Shown: piece by piece, positions 46,685 through 55,706 of the stretch
Layout: every line of letters starts with the position of its first letter
Numbering within the stretch: position 1 is the first letter of the stretch
Notes under the pieces: generated by a model
What the model was told of the DNA's origin: nothing
Database searches by the model: none
Seen by the model: the letters and a program-made list of their open reading frames with translations, nothing else
Program-made: the position numbers and the translations under genes
Source: CAYQQQ01 sp964420125
GTDB lineage: Bacteria > Actinomycetota > Acidimicrobiia > Acidimicrobiales > Microtrichaceae
Direction: 5' to 3'
NCBI GenBank assembly: GCA_964420125.1
Contig: CAYQQQ010000004.1
Span: 144,284-208,283 of the forward strand
DNA: 64,000 bases

Positions 46685-46690
46685 AGCGTA
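46685..46690 (-). promoter_or_regulatory. -10 box TACGCT of ftsY
   Basis: TACGCT on the minus strand ends 11 bases before ATG 46673; no Shine-Dalgarno sequence is seen. Confidence 0.35.
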
Positions 46691-46810
46691 CAGGCCCACC
46701 CTGGTGGCGCCGTGCTGCTGGTCCGCCCCGCATCCGGTCGGCGCGCGGGCAAACTGAGGTGGCAATCAGACACGGACGACGACGACCTGCCGCTCGCGCC
46801 CAGCGAGCCG

Positions 46811-46816
46811 TACGGT
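46811..46816 (+). promoter_or_regulatory. Possible -10 box TACGGT of the moxR operon
   Basis: TACGGT, giving a leader of about 36 bases to GTG 46859 that contains GGGAG. It is divergent from ftsY. Confidence 0.3.
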
Positions 46817-46858
46817 CGACGTGATCACCCACCACCTCACCGGGAGCACTCCGCCAAC

Positions 46859-47965
46859 GTGGAACCCACACCGCCGACCCCCACCCACGACCCGGCCACG
46901 GCGATGCTCTCGCCGACGGCGCGCATCGAAGGGCTCATGTTCGAGATGCGCAAGGTGATCGTCGGCCAGGACCGCGCGCTCGAGCGCATGCTCGTCGCCC
47001 TGCTCGCCGGTGGGCACGTGCTCCTCGAGAGCGTGCCCGGCCTGGCCAAGACCCTGTCGGTCGAGACGCTGGCCCAGGCGGTCGGCGGGTCCTTCGCCCG
47101 GATCCAGTTCACCCCTGACCTGCTCCCCGCCGACGTGGTGGGAACCCGCATCTACCGGGCCTCGACCGAGGCCTTCGACGTGGAGACCGGCCCGGTGTTC
47201 GCCAACTTCGTGCTCGCCGACGAGATCAACCGGGCGCCGGCCAAGGTGCAGTCGGCCCTGTTGGAGGTCATGGCGGAGCAGCACGTCACGATCGGCGGCC
47301 AGCGCTTCGACGTGCCGCTGCCGTTCCTGGTGCTGGCCACCCAGAACCCGATCGAGTCCGAAGGCGTCTACCCGCTGCCCGAAGCACAGCGGGACCGCTT
47401 CCTGATGAAGATCGTGATCGACTACCCCAGCCCCACCGAAGAGATCGAGATCGTCCAGCGCATGGGCACCACGCCTCCCCAGGCATCCGAGGTCATCAGC
47501 CTCCAGGAGGTCGCCGACCTGCAGCGAGCCGCCACAGAGGTGTTCGTGGAGCGCAGCGTGATGGAGTACGCGGTGAACCTCGTGCTGTGCACCCGCACAC
47601 CGGAGAACTTCGGGCTTCCCGAGCTGCGCAGCTTCATCGAGCTGGGAGCGAGCCCGCGAGCATCGATCGGCCTGATCCGCGCAGGACGCGCCCTGGCCAT
47701 GATGCGCGGTCGCAGCTACCTCATCCCCCAGGACGTCTTCGACGTCGCTCCGGAGATCCTCCGGCATCGACTCCTGCTCAGCTACGAGGCGCTCGCCCGT
47801 GATGTCGAGGTGGAGCAGATCCTTGCCAGGGTGATGGGCACGGTTCCCGCACCCCACCTGAGCCACGCGACCAACGGGTCGCCCGACCCATGGCACGGCA
47901 CCGCGACCGACGCCCAGGCATGGACGCCCACCGGCCCCGCCGGCTGGGGAGGTCCCCCCCAGTGA
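46859..47965 (+). CDS. MoxR-family AAA+ ATPase
   Basis: Chaperone-like AAA+ ATPase that acts with VWA-domain partners on metal enzymes or envelope complexes. The 368 residues contain Walker A ESVPGLAKT, Walker B VLADEINRAPAKVQSALLEV, sensor ATQNPIESEGVYPLPEAQRD and a C-terminal lid (PRASIGLIRAGRALAMMRGR), then a Gly/Pro/Trp-rich tail. GTG 46859 has GGGAG 12 bases upstream; ATG 46904 is an alternative that starts nearer the conserved helix. The stop overlaps the next gene (GTGA): a three-gene operon MoxR-DUF58-VWA. Confidence 0.88.
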   Translation: MEPTPPTPTHDPATAMLSPTARIEGLMFEMRKVIVGQDRALERMLVALLAGGHVLLESVPGLAKTLSVETLAQAVGGSFARIQFTPDLLPADVVGTRIYRASTEAFDVETGPVFANFVLADEINRAPAKVQSALLEVMAEQHVTIGGQRFDVPLPFLVLATQNPIESEGVYPLPEAQRDRFLMKIVIDYPSPTEEIEIVQRMGTTPPQASEVISLQEVADLQRAATEVFVERSVMEYAVNLVLCTRTPENFGLPELRSFIELGASPRASIGLIRAGRALAMMRGRSYLIPQDVFDVAPEILRHRLLLSYEALARDVEVEQILARVMGTVPAPHLSHATNGSPDPWHGTATDAQAWTPTGPAGWGGPPQ

Positions 47966-48906
47966 CCGGCCTCAGCGACACGCTCTCGCTGGTCGGTGAC
48001 CGGCCTGCGGAGGAGATCCTGCGCCGCCTCTCCCTCGACGTCACACGCAAGCTCGACGGCGTGCTGCACGGCGACTTCATGGGCCTGGTGCCCGGCCGTG
48101 GCAGCGAACCAGGCGAGACCCGTCAGTACGAACCCGGCGACGACGTGCGCCGCATCGACTGGAACGTGACGGCGCGCACGCAGCATCCCCACATCCGCGA
48201 GACGATCGCCGATCGGGAGCTGGAGGCGTGGCTGGTGGTCGACCGCTCCTCCCGCCTCGACTTCGGCACCGCACGCTGCGAGAAGCGCGACCTGGTCCTG
48301 GCAGCGGCCGCCGGGATCGGCCTGCTGGTCTCCCGCGGAGGGAACCGGGTGGGCTCGGTGATCCTGAGGGGGGCGGAGTGCTCCACGGTTCCACCGCGCA
48401 GCGGCCGCACCCATCTCCTGGGGATGATGGAGCGGATCATGGACACCCCCCGACTGGACGGCTCCGGGCCCGCCCAGCTCGACGTCGCACTGCGACGCGT
48501 GGGCTCCATGGCCCGGCGTCGCGGCCTGGTGGTCGTGATCTCGGACTTCGCCACCGACCCTGGTCGCTGGGGACCGGCTCTGGGGACTGTGGCGCTGCGG
48601 CACTCGGCGCTCTGCATCGAGGTCCTCGACCCGCGCGACCTGGAGCTTCCCGACGTCGGCCCCATCGAGCTGCTGGACCCCGCCACCGGCGAGGTGAGGG
48701 AGATCAACACCTCCAGCACCCGCGTCCGTCACGACTACGCCGCTGCGGCCGCACAGCAGCGGGAGAACATCCGGGACACCATCCGCTCCGGCGGTGCGCA
48801 CCACCTGGAGCTGCGAACCGACCGCGACTGGCTCATGGACCTGGCACGCTACGTCTCCCGGCGGCGACGTCGTGCCGAGGTCCTGGCAGGAGGGCCACAG
48901 CGATGA
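47962..48906 (+). CDS. DUF58 domain protein
   Basis: A 314-residue soluble protein of the DUF58 family (VWA-like fold). The family start DVTRKLDGVLHGDFMGLVPG and the hallmark GETRQYEPGDDVRRIDWNVTARTQ are present, then VVDRSSRLDFGT with a degenerate metal-site pattern and LVVVISDFATDP. Such proteins are encoded with MoxR ATPases and are thought to be their client or adaptor. GTG 47962 overlaps the moxR stop, with GGGGAGG upstream. The stop overlaps the VWA gene (ATGA). Confidence 0.85.
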   Translation: MTGLSDTLSLVGDRPAEEILRRLSLDVTRKLDGVLHGDFMGLVPGRGSEPGETRQYEPGDDVRRIDWNVTARTQHPHIRETIADRELEAWLVVDRSSRLDFGTARCEKRDLVLAAAAGIGLLVSRGGNRVGSVILRGAECSTVPPRSGRTHLLGMMERIMDTPRLDGSGPAQLDVALRRVGSMARRRGLVVVISDFATDPGRWGPALGTVALRHSALCIEVLDPRDLELPDVGPIELLDPATGEVREINTSSTRVRHDYAAAAAQQRENIRDTIRSGGAHHLELRTDRDWLMDLARYVSRRRRRAEVLAGGPQR

Positions 48907-49874
48907 GCGACGAGTTCCTCGCACCGGACCGCCTCTGGTTCCTCCTGCTGGTCGTGGCGTTGGCGGCCGTCTACGTGGTGCTGCAGTTCCGCCGTGGTCG
49001 ATACGCGGCCCGCATCTCCAGCATGGAGCTGCTCGACAAGGTCGTACCTCGGCGGCCCGGATGGCGCCGCCACGTCGTGGGGGGCCTGTTCCTCCTCGGT
49101 CTCGCGGGGTTGGTCCTGGCATGGGCGCAACCGGTCGCCAAGGAGAAGGTGCCCAAGGAGCGTTCGACCATCGTGCTCGCCATCGACACGTCCCTGTCCA
49201 TGATGGCGACCGACGTGGCACCGACGCGTCTCGAGGCGGCCCAGGAAGCGGCGGTGAAGTTCGTCGAGGAGCTGCCACCCGACATCAACGTGGCCCTGGT
49301 GGGATTCGCCGGCAGCGCCCAGCTGCTCGTGCCCCCCACGCAGGATCGCCAGGCGGTCACGACCGCCATCGAAGGCCTCGACCTGCGTGAGGCCACCGCC
49401 ATCGGCGATGCCGTGCGCCTCTCGGTGGAGGTCATCGACGACCAGGCACAACGCACCGAGGACGGGACCCCCGACGCCACCGTGGTGCTGATCTCCGACG
49501 GCGAGACGACCGTGGGGCTGCCCACCGCCGAGTCCGTGCCACTGGCCCAGGACGCCGACGTCGCGGTCAACACCATCGCCTACGGCACCCCCGACGGCGT
49601 GATCACGGTGGACGAGGACGGCGACGGCATCGGCCAGACGGCGCAGGTGCCCGTGAACACCGACGAGCTCCGAGCCCTGGCCGAGCAGACCGGCGGCACC
49701 GCCCGCACCGCGGACTCTCTGACCGACCTCGAGGAGGTCTACGCCGACTTCGGCTCCAGCATCGGCTACGACGAGGAGACCACCGACATCGCCTATCGGT
49801 TCGCGGCGGCATCCTTCCTGGTGCTGTTGGCTGCGGGCGGGCTGTCGCTCTGGTGGCTCCAACGGCTTCCCTGA
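48903..49874 (+). CDS. VWA-domain membrane protein (BatA-like)
   Basis: A 323-residue protein with two N-terminal helices (LWFLLLVVALAAVYVVLQF and HVVGGLFLLGLAGLVLAWAQ), a von Willebrand A domain, and a C-terminal helix (FAAASFLVLLAAGGLSLWWL). The MIDAS site is DTSLSM with later Thr/Asp (EATAIGDAV, ISDGE), so metal binding should be intact. An acidic loop DEDGDGIGQ looks calcium-binding-like. It matches BatA of the Bat/MoxR operons; BatB, BatD and BatE are absent. The VWA domain should face outside. ATG 48903 is coupled to the DUF58 gene. Confidence 0.87.
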   Translation: MSDEFLAPDRLWFLLLVVALAAVYVVLQFRRGRYAARISSMELLDKVVPRRPGWRRHVVGGLFLLGLAGLVLAWAQPVAKEKVPKERSTIVLAIDTSLSMMATDVAPTRLEAAQEAAVKFVEELPPDINVALVGFAGSAQLLVPPTQDRQAVTTAIEGLDLREATAIGDAVRLSVEVIDDQAQRTEDGTPDATVVLISDGETTVGLPTAESVPLAQDADVAVNTIAYGTPDGVITVDEDGDGIGQTAQVPVNTDELRALAEQTGGTARTADSLTDLEEVYADFGSSIGYDEETTDIAYRFAAASFLVLLAAGGLSLWWLQRLP

Positions 49875-49911
49875 GCACCGCCCCCGTCGGCGGCCTCGGG
49901 CGCGATTCGGC

Positions 49912-52900
49912 TCAGCCCCGCAGCTCGATCACCTCGGCGGCCCGCTCCGAGACCACCTTGGAGGACCCTCCGGGGTCCATCGAGACCCCGTAGAGCACGT
50001 CTGCGGCCTCCATCGTGCGCTTCTGATGGCTCACGATGATGAGTTGGGCAGTGGATCGGAACTCGGCGATCAGGTCGAGGAAGCGGTGGAGGTTGACGTC
50101 ATCGAGCGCGGCCTCGACCTCGTCCATCACGTAGAAGGGCGAGGGCCGAGCACGGAAGACGGCGAACAGATAGGCCAGCGCCGTGAGCGAGCGCTCGCCG
50201 CCGCTCAGCAGCGACAGCTTCCGGACGTTCTTGCCGGACGGCTTGGCCTCGATCTCGATGCCGCAGTTGAGCAGGTCGTGAGGATCGGTCAGGCGGAGCC
50301 GGCCGATCCCACCGGGGAACAGGGTCTCGAACAGCGCGCTGAAGTGCTCGCCCACGTCGGCGAAGGCCGCGGCGAACACCTTGACGATCTCCTCGTCGAC
50401 GGCACGGATGACCTTGCCCAGCTCCCGGCGGGTCTGGCGCACGTCGTCCAGCTGCGACTCGAGGAACGTGTGGCGCTCCGAGAGCTCCTCGAACTCCTGG
50501 AGCGCCAACGGGTTGATCGGTCCCATCGCCTTCAGCTCCCGCTCGAGCTCGCGGGCCCGCCCGGACGGGCTCACCCCCTCCGGTAGCGGAGGGCACGGCG
50601 CCCCCATCGCCTCATCGGGATCGCAGTCCAGCTCGGCGCGCAGGATCTCGGTGGCGCTCTCCAGCCTGGTGCGGGTCTCGGCATCCGCGATCTCGGCGCG
50701 TTGGCGGAGAGCTCGACCCTCCTCCAGGAGCGACTCGCTGGACGCTCGCTCGCTGCGCAGCGACTCCAGCCGGTCGGCCACCTCCCGAGCAGCTTCGGAC
50801 TGTCGCCGGCGAGCTTCGCGCAAGCCGTGCAGCGCCGAGTCGATCACCCCGAGCCGTGCGCTCAGGAACTCACCCAGCCGCTCGGTGGCCCGGGCTCGAG
50901 CCTCGAGCACGACGCGGCGGTCGGCAGCGTGCTCGGCCTCGACGACCAGCCCTTCGAGACGCTCGTCGAGGTGGTCCAGCCGCTCGGCGACGTAGCGCCG
51001 ACGTTCGTCAGCGGCTGCCTGGCGGACGTCCCGCTCGGTACGTCGAGCGCGGGCCGCCCCGACGCGCAGCTCCAGCTCCTCACGTGCCCGTGCCATGGCC
51101 GCAGCCTTCTCGCCCAGCTCCGCCTCCGCAGCCTCTGCCCGGGGGAGCTCCGATTCGAGCGCCGCCACCCTGGAGACCTCACCGGCGAGACGATGGCTGA
51201 TCTGCTCGATCAGGGAGTCCAGCGATGCCACCTCGTGAGCGACCTCGGCGGCGTCACGCTCGAGCCGTTCGGCGGCGTCACCGGCCCGCTGGGCCTGCGC
51301 CACCAGGCGCTCCAGGCTACGACGGGCGTCCTCCTGCTCGCGCCGAGCGGCATCGAGGGCGACGCGGGCCTGATCCCGTCGCAGGACGGCGGCGTCCGCC
51401 TCGCGCTCCGCAGAAGCCGCGGCCTCCCGCGCCTCTTCCAGCGCGGCGCCGGTGGCGCCGGAGCCGGCAGCGCCCAGCCGCCAGCCGCTGCGTCCGAACC
51501 GATGTCCGCTGCGGGTGACCACCACGAGGTCGCGTTGAGCCGCGGCGAGGTCGGCTGCCGCCCTCCAGTCGCCGTCGACCGCCACGGCGCTGGCCAGCAA
51601 GCCGTCGAGCAACGACTCGACCTCCGCGGCGCGAGCGCAGCCGGGAGCCGCCCGGACGTGGTCGCGCACGCGTTCCGCGGATCCTGACAGCGCCATCGGC
51701 ACGGTGCCCCGGTCGAGCGCGATCACCGCGCCGGAGTGATCACCGGTGGCGAGCGCCTCCAGAGCACGGCGCGCCGCTGCGAGGTCGGCGACCACCACGG
51801 CCCCGAGGGCGTCGGCCACTGCAGCCTCGAACGCCTCCTCCCAGCCGTGGTCGACCTCGACGAGGTCGAGAAGGGTGCCCAGGACGCCGTCGAGGCCAGC
51901 GAGCTGCGCCGCGCCGGCGCGGTGGCGCGCCTCGTCGAGTGCAAGGGTGAGCGCGTCGACACGAGCCGTCCACGCTGAGCGATCGGCGCCGGCGCGGCGC
52001 ACGTGCTCCTCGGCCGTGGCCAGCGCCTGCTCCGCTCCGTCGAGTGCCCGCTCGGCGGACCCGGCCCGCGCGTCGGCGGCCGGGGTGTCGTGCACCGCCT
52101 GCTCGTGGGCGACCGTCGCAGCGCCGTGCTCCTCCTGGAGTCGGTCGAGGCGTTCGTGGAGAGCCGCTCGCCGACGTTGCAGCTGCTCGCGATCGGTGTC
52201 CGAGCGCTCCCTGGCCGCGTGCAGCGCGGACAGCTCGCTTCGGAGCGCCGCGGCCTCGCCCGAGGGGACCGGCACACCGTCGCCCCACTCCGCCTCGAAC
52301 TCCGTCCGGTCGGCTTCCAGGCGTTGCTCCTCCGCCGCCAGCTCGCCCGATGCACCTGCCAGATCGGCGAGCACCTCGGCGATCTGGGCGGCCTCCTCGC
52401 GGAGCTGGGCGCGCTCGGCCTCCAACGAAGCCACCACCGCCTCGTCCACCGCTGCGTCGAGCTCTCGCTGGACACCCCGGCGTCGCTCGGCCAGCAGCGC
52501 GACCTGGCCGCGGGCTCGCTCCCGCAAGGTCTCGTAGCGCACCAGCGAGTCGCCGATGTCGGAGGCACCGAGCTGTGTGAGCTCCGCCTCGGTGGCGATC
52601 ACCCGGGCATCGAGGTCCGCCACGGCGGCTCGGAGTCGGCGGTCCTGGTCCGCGAGCTCCCGCTGGGATTGCCCGGAGAGTGCCAGCTGCTCGCGGAGCC
52701 GCGCCAACTCACGGCCCGACAGGTGGACACGCAGGGCGCGCAGCTCCTCCACGAGGCTGCCGTGGCGACGTGCCGCATCCGCTTGGCGCTCGAGCGGTCG
52801 GAGTTGGCGTCGCACCTCCCGCAGGAGGTCCTGGATCCGGGTGAGGTTGGCCTCCGTGGAGGCGAGTCGGCGTTCGGCTCGCTCCTTGCGCCGACGGTAC

Positions 52901-53406
52901 TTGAGCACCCCGGCCGCCTCCTCGATGATGAGCCGGCGATCCTCCGCACGAGCGTTGAGGACCGCGTCGATGTTCCCCTGGGACACGATCACGTGCTGTT
53001 GACGCCCGACGCCGGAGTCGCTCAGCAGCTCCTGGATGTCCAGCAGTCGGCAGGGGACGCCGTTGATCGCGTACTCGCTGTCGCCCGAGCGGAACAGCAG
53101 GCGGGTGAGCGTGACCTCGGTGAAGTCGATCGGCAGCAGACCAGCGGAGTTGTCGATGGTCAGGGACACCTCGGCACGACCCAGCGCGGGACGCTTGGCC
53201 GTGCCGGCGAAGATCACGTCGTCCATCTTCTGGGACCGCACCGCGGAGGGCGCCTGGGCGCCCAGCACCCAGCCGATGGCGTCCACGACGTTCGACTTGC
53301 CCGATCCGTTCGGGCCGACGACCACCGTGACGCCCGGCTCCAGGGACATGGCCGTCGCCTCGGCGAAGGACTTGAAGCCCTTGATCTGCAGGTTCTTGAG
53401 AAACAC
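49912..53406 (-). CDS. smc: Chromosome segregation protein SMC
   Basis: Condensin ATPase that compacts and aligns chromosome arms. The 1164 residues have the N-terminal head (FLKNLQIKGFKSFAEA, Walker A GPNGSGKSN about 32), a long coiled coil, a hinge around 510-660, the second coil, and the C-terminal head with signature LSGGER (about 1066) and Walker B FYVMDEVEAALDD (about 1095). GTG 53406 has GGAGGG upstream and lies 30 bases after the Fpg-family gene. The kleisin genes scpA and scpB are not in the window. Confidence 0.96.
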   Translation of the reverse strand: MFLKNLQIKGFKSFAEATAMSLEPGVTVVVGPNGSGKSNVVDAIGWVLGAQAPSAVRSQKMDDVIFAGTAKRPALGRAEVSLTIDNSAGLLPIDFTEVTLTRLLFRSGDSEYAINGVPCRLLDIQELLSDSGVGRQQHVIVSQGNIDAVLNARAEDRRLIIEEAAGVLKYRRRKERAERRLASTEANLTRIQDLLREVRRQLRPLERQADAARRHGSLVEELRALRVHLSGRELARLREQLALSGQSQRELADQDRRLRAAVADLDARVIATEAELTQLGASDIGDSLVRYETLRERARGQVALLAERRRGVQRELDAAVDEAVVASLEAERAQLREEAAQIAEVLADLAGASGELAAEEQRLEADRTEFEAEWGDGVPVPSGEAAALRSELSALHAARERSDTDREQLQRRRAALHERLDRLQEEHGAATVAHEQAVHDTPAADARAGSAERALDGAEQALATAEEHVRRAGADRSAWTARVDALTLALDEARHRAGAAQLAGLDGVLGTLLDLVEVDHGWEEAFEAAVADALGAVVVADLAAARRALEALATGDHSGAVIALDRGTVPMALSGSAERVRDHVRAAPGCARAAEVESLLDGLLASAVAVDGDWRAAADLAAAQRDLVVVTRSGHRFGRSGWRLGAAGSGATGAALEEAREAAASAEREADAAVLRRDQARVALDAARREQEDARRSLERLVAQAQRAGDAAERLERDAAEVAHEVASLDSLIEQISHRLAGEVSRVAALESELPRAEAAEAELGEKAAAMARAREELELRVGAARARRTERDVRQAAADERRRYVAERLDHLDERLEGLVVEAEHAADRRVVLEARARATERLGEFLSARLGVIDSALHGLREARRRQSEAAREVADRLESLRSERASSESLLEEGRALRQRAEIADAETRTRLESATEILRAELDCDPDEAMGAPCPPLPEGVSPSGRARELERELKAMGPINPLALQEFEELSERHTFLESQLDDVRQTRRELGKVIRAVDEEIVKVFAAAFADVGEHFSALFETLFPGGIGRLRLTDPHDLLNCGIEIEAKPSGKNVRKLSLLSGGERSLTALAYLFAVFRARPSPFYVMDEVEAALDDVNLHRFLDLIAEFRSTAQLIIVSHQKRTMEAADVLYGVSMDPGGSSKVVSERAAEVIELRG

Positions 53407-53436
53407 GCCCGTCGCCCTCCGCAGTGCCCGCTGTGC

Positions 53437-54270
53437 CTAGACCTGCGTCTGTTCGCAGAAGTAGGTGGTGATGTTGCCGAAACGGGCCTTCACGATCGGG
53501 CCCCGTGCTCTCGGGCTCATCTCGCCCGCCCGCCGGTACACCGCCAGGTGCTCCTGGTACCCGCCGGGTTGGCCGTTGAGACCCACCCAGCCATCGGGTC
53601 CGATGGTGGTGCCGCCGTACTTGACCGCGTCGTGCATCGTCTCCACCACCGCCCGGTACAACCGACGGATCTCGGAGGTGGCGAGGCTCTGGGGAGTCCG
53701 ATCGAACCGCAGGCCGGCGTGGAACAGGATCTCGTCGGAGTACATCGGGCCGATCCCCACGAGGAAGGTCGGATCCATGAGGATGCCCTTCAGCTTCCCG
53801 TTGCGACGAAGCAGCGCCTCGCCGAAGGTGGTCCAGGAGATGGGTTCGTCCACGGCGTCGAGGCCCAGCTCCGCCAGCTCGGGATGGGCCGGCACCACCT
53901 CGGGGATCGGCAACCACTCCACCGAGGTGCCCTTCGAGGGGTCGACCAGGCGCAGCTGACCACCCTGCGTGTAGGTGATCACCAGGACGGTGCCCTTCTG
54001 GGTCGGATCCTTCTCCTTGTTGCGGGAGAGCCGGCCCTGCTCGCCGAGGGCGATCACCAGCTCGTTCGTGCCGTCGAAGTCCAGCCCGACGAGCATCCCC
54101 CGACGCACGGCCCCGCTGGCCTTGCGACCCACGAGGTCGGCGACGAGCGCCTTCTTGGTGACGCCCTTGAGCACGCCCGGGGAGGGGACCTCCACGGCGC
54201 GCACCTTCCGCTCACCGACCTCACGTTCGAGCTCGCGGCGCAGCAGTTCGATCTCGGGCAGCTCAGGCAT
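53437..54270 (-). CDS. Divergent Fpg/Nei-family DNA glycosylase homologue
   Basis: A 277-residue protein of the Fpg/MutM fold at the usual smc-rnc position. The catalytic N-terminal Pro and Glu are kept (PELPEIELLRRELE), but other hallmarks are not. The beta-hairpin Lys of RRxKY reads RRGMLV, LGMSG reads LGEQG, and the H2TH Asn in VGxGNIY is Pro (VGIGPMYSDEIL). The C-terminal zinc finger has a single Cys (TTYFCEQTQV). It may be a zinc-less or altered-specificity glycosylase. ATG 54270 is preferred over ATG 54276 because it leaves Pro at position 2 and has GGAG at proper distance. The start overlaps rnc by eight bases. Confidence 0.8.
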   Translation of the reverse strand: MPELPEIELLRRELEREVGERKVRAVEVPSPGVLKGVTKKALVADLVGRKASGAVRRGMLVGLDFDGTNELVIALGEQGRLSRNKEKDPTQKGTVLVITYTQGGQLRLVDPSKGTSVEWLPIPEVVPAHPELAELGLDAVDEPISWTTFGEALLRRNGKLKGILMDPTFLVGIGPMYSDEILFHAGLRFDRTPQSLATSEIRRLYRAVVETMHDAVKYGGTTIGPDGWVGLNGQPGGYQEHLAVYRRAGEMSPRARGPIVKARFGNITTYFCEQTQV

Positions 54271-55075
54271 GGTCATCTCCACTCGGGGCGTCGGGCTGCC
54301 GTGTGCGGGACAGCCCCCCCTCGCCGTCTCGGGGTTCCCCGCCGTCGGAGTCCTGCCGGGCACGCAGCCGCCGATGGGCGACACGCGCTGCGCTCTGCTC
54401 GGCCTCCTTCTTGGTCCGCCCATCGCCCTCGCCCCAGACCTCTCCGCCCAGGCGCACCCTCGCCGAGAAGACCTTGGCGTGCTCGGGGCCGGTCTCGGAG
54501 AGCTGGTAGCGCGGGAGCTCTCCGAACTCTCGGGCCGCCAGCTCCTGGAGACGGGACTTGTGGTCGCTCACGCGCGCCCCCGCCTCGACGTCGCTGATGC
54601 GATCCCGGTAGAGCCGGAGGATGACGCTGCGCGCCTCCTCGAGACCGCCGTCGAGGTAGACCGCCCCGAACAGCGCCTCGAGAGCGTCGGCGAGGATGGA
54701 GGTCTTGTCACGTCCGCCGGTGGTCTCCTCGCCCTTGCCCAGCAGGAGCGCCGAGCCCAGGCTCAGTTGACGGCCGAGCTCGGCGAGGGCGACGGCGTTC
54801 ACCAGCTCCGCCCGGCGTTGCGCGAGCACACCCTCGGGATCTGTCGGCGTCGAGTCGTAGAGGTGGTCGGTGATGACCAGGCCGAGCACTGCATCACCGA
54901 GGAACTCGAGGCGCTCGTTCGACTCGACACCCCCGTTCTCGGCGCACCAGGACCGATGGCGCAGCGCCAGCTCGAGCAGCGTCGGGTCACCGAAGCGGTA
55001 TCCGAGCGCGTCGGAGGGTGAGGGAGATGTGGAGGCGTGGGTCTCAGAGCCGTGCGAGGACGTAGTCGACGGCAT
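54263..55075 (-). CDS. rnc: Ribonuclease III
   Basis: Double-strand-specific endoribonuclease for rRNA and mRNA processing. The 270 residues have the catalytic domain with NERLEFLGDAVLGLVITDHL and the second metal site SILADALEALFGAVYLDGG, then a double-stranded-RNA-binding domain (DHKSRLQELAAREFGELPRY, then GRTKKEAEQSAARVA) and an extra acidic tail of about 40 residues. ATG 55075 overlaps the end of acpP by 32 bases; starting later would lose conserved sequence only after about residue 22. Confidence 0.95.
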   Translation of the reverse strand: MPSTTSSHGSETHASTSPSPSDALGYRFGDPTLLELALRHRSWCAENGGVESNERLEFLGDAVLGLVITDHLYDSTPTDPEGVLAQRRAELVNAVALAELGRQLSLGSALLLGKGEETTGGRDKTSILADALEALFGAVYLDGGLEEARSVILRLYRDRISDVEAGARVSDHKSRLQELAAREFGELPRYQLSETGPEHAKVFSARVRLGGEVWGEGDGRTKKEAEQSAARVAHRRLRARQDSDGGEPRDGEGGLSRTRQPDAPSGDDHA

Positions 55076-55331
55076 CTCGCACGGTTTTCAGGTCCTCGAG
55101 GTCTTCGTCCTCGATGCGGAACCCCACGCTTCGTTCGCCCAGCTCCTCCTCCAGCGCTTCGACCAGCTCGATCAACGCCAGCGAGTCTGCATGGAGGTCC
55201 TCGGCGAACGAGTCGCCCTCGCCCACCTGGTCGGGGTCGATCTCCAGGATGTCGGCCAAGCGGTCCTTCACCAGTTGCAGGATCTCCTGGCGATCGATGG
55301 GACCTTGCTGCACATGGGTCTCTGCCGGCAC
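55044..55331 (-). CDS. acpP: Acyl carrier protein
   Basis: Carries acyl chains on phosphopantetheine for fatty-acid synthesis. From GTG 55331 it has 95 residues. The attachment Ser is in HADSLALIELVEALEEELG, and the preceding helix is ILQLVKDRLADILEIDPDQV. Its acidic composition is typical. GTG 55313 (89 residues) is an equal alternative; GAGGAG lies 12 bases before GTG 55331. It sits between rpmF and rnc, the common order. Confidence 0.92.
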   Translation of the reverse strand: MPAETHVQQGPIDRQEILQLVKDRLADILEIDPDQVGEGDSFAEDLHADSLALIELVEALEEELGERSVGFRIEDEDLEDLKTVRDAVDYVLARL

Positions 55332-55455
55332 GTGTTCTGGCTGCTCCTCGTGGGTGACCGTGCCCCAGCGGCACGGCGATGCGCGCAACCCTACCCGTAT
55401 CGGAGCACCGCGAGGGTGGAACCTCGGCGGGCCCCAGCGGGCCGGCGCCGGGCGA

Positions 55456-55635
55456 TCAGTCGACGTCGAGCGCCTGGCGACCGCGGTACCAGCCGCAGTT
55501 CGAGCAGACCACGTGGGGCACCTTGACCGCACCGCAGCGAGGGCAGAGGCTCCGCGCCGCGGGCTTGAGGGTCCAGTTCGAGGCCCGACGGCTCCGGCTC
55601 TTGGACTTCGAGGTCTTCTTCTTGGGAACGGCCAT
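55456..55635 (-). CDS. rpmF: 50S ribosomal protein L32
   Basis: A 59-residue large-subunit protein. It starts MAVPKKKTSKSKSRSRRAS, and CPRC plus CSNC make a complete four-Cys zinc site, followed by WYRGRQALDVD. Only one L32 gene is visible, and it is the zinc-binding form. It follows the yceD gene after 71 bases, as in many bacteria. Confidence 0.96.
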   Translation of the reverse strand: MAVPKKKTSKSKSRSRRASNWTLKPAARSLCPRCGAVKVPHVVCSNCGWYRGRQALDVD

Positions 55636-55706
55636 TGTCTCGCGCTTCTCGGGTGGACTCGACGACGGCCCCGCTGTGCGAGGCACCGAATCGACCAGCG
55701 TAGCGG

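Noticed and set aside
46766..47896. Long open frame antisense to moxR
   Set aside because: Rich in His/Gly/Val/Leu/Asp as expected from the complement of GC-biased coding sequence; no domain, and moxR is a clear gene.
54271..54276. Earlier ATG (54276) as start of the Fpg-family gene
   Set aside because: It would abut GGAG with no spacer and would remove the catalytic Pro from position 2.
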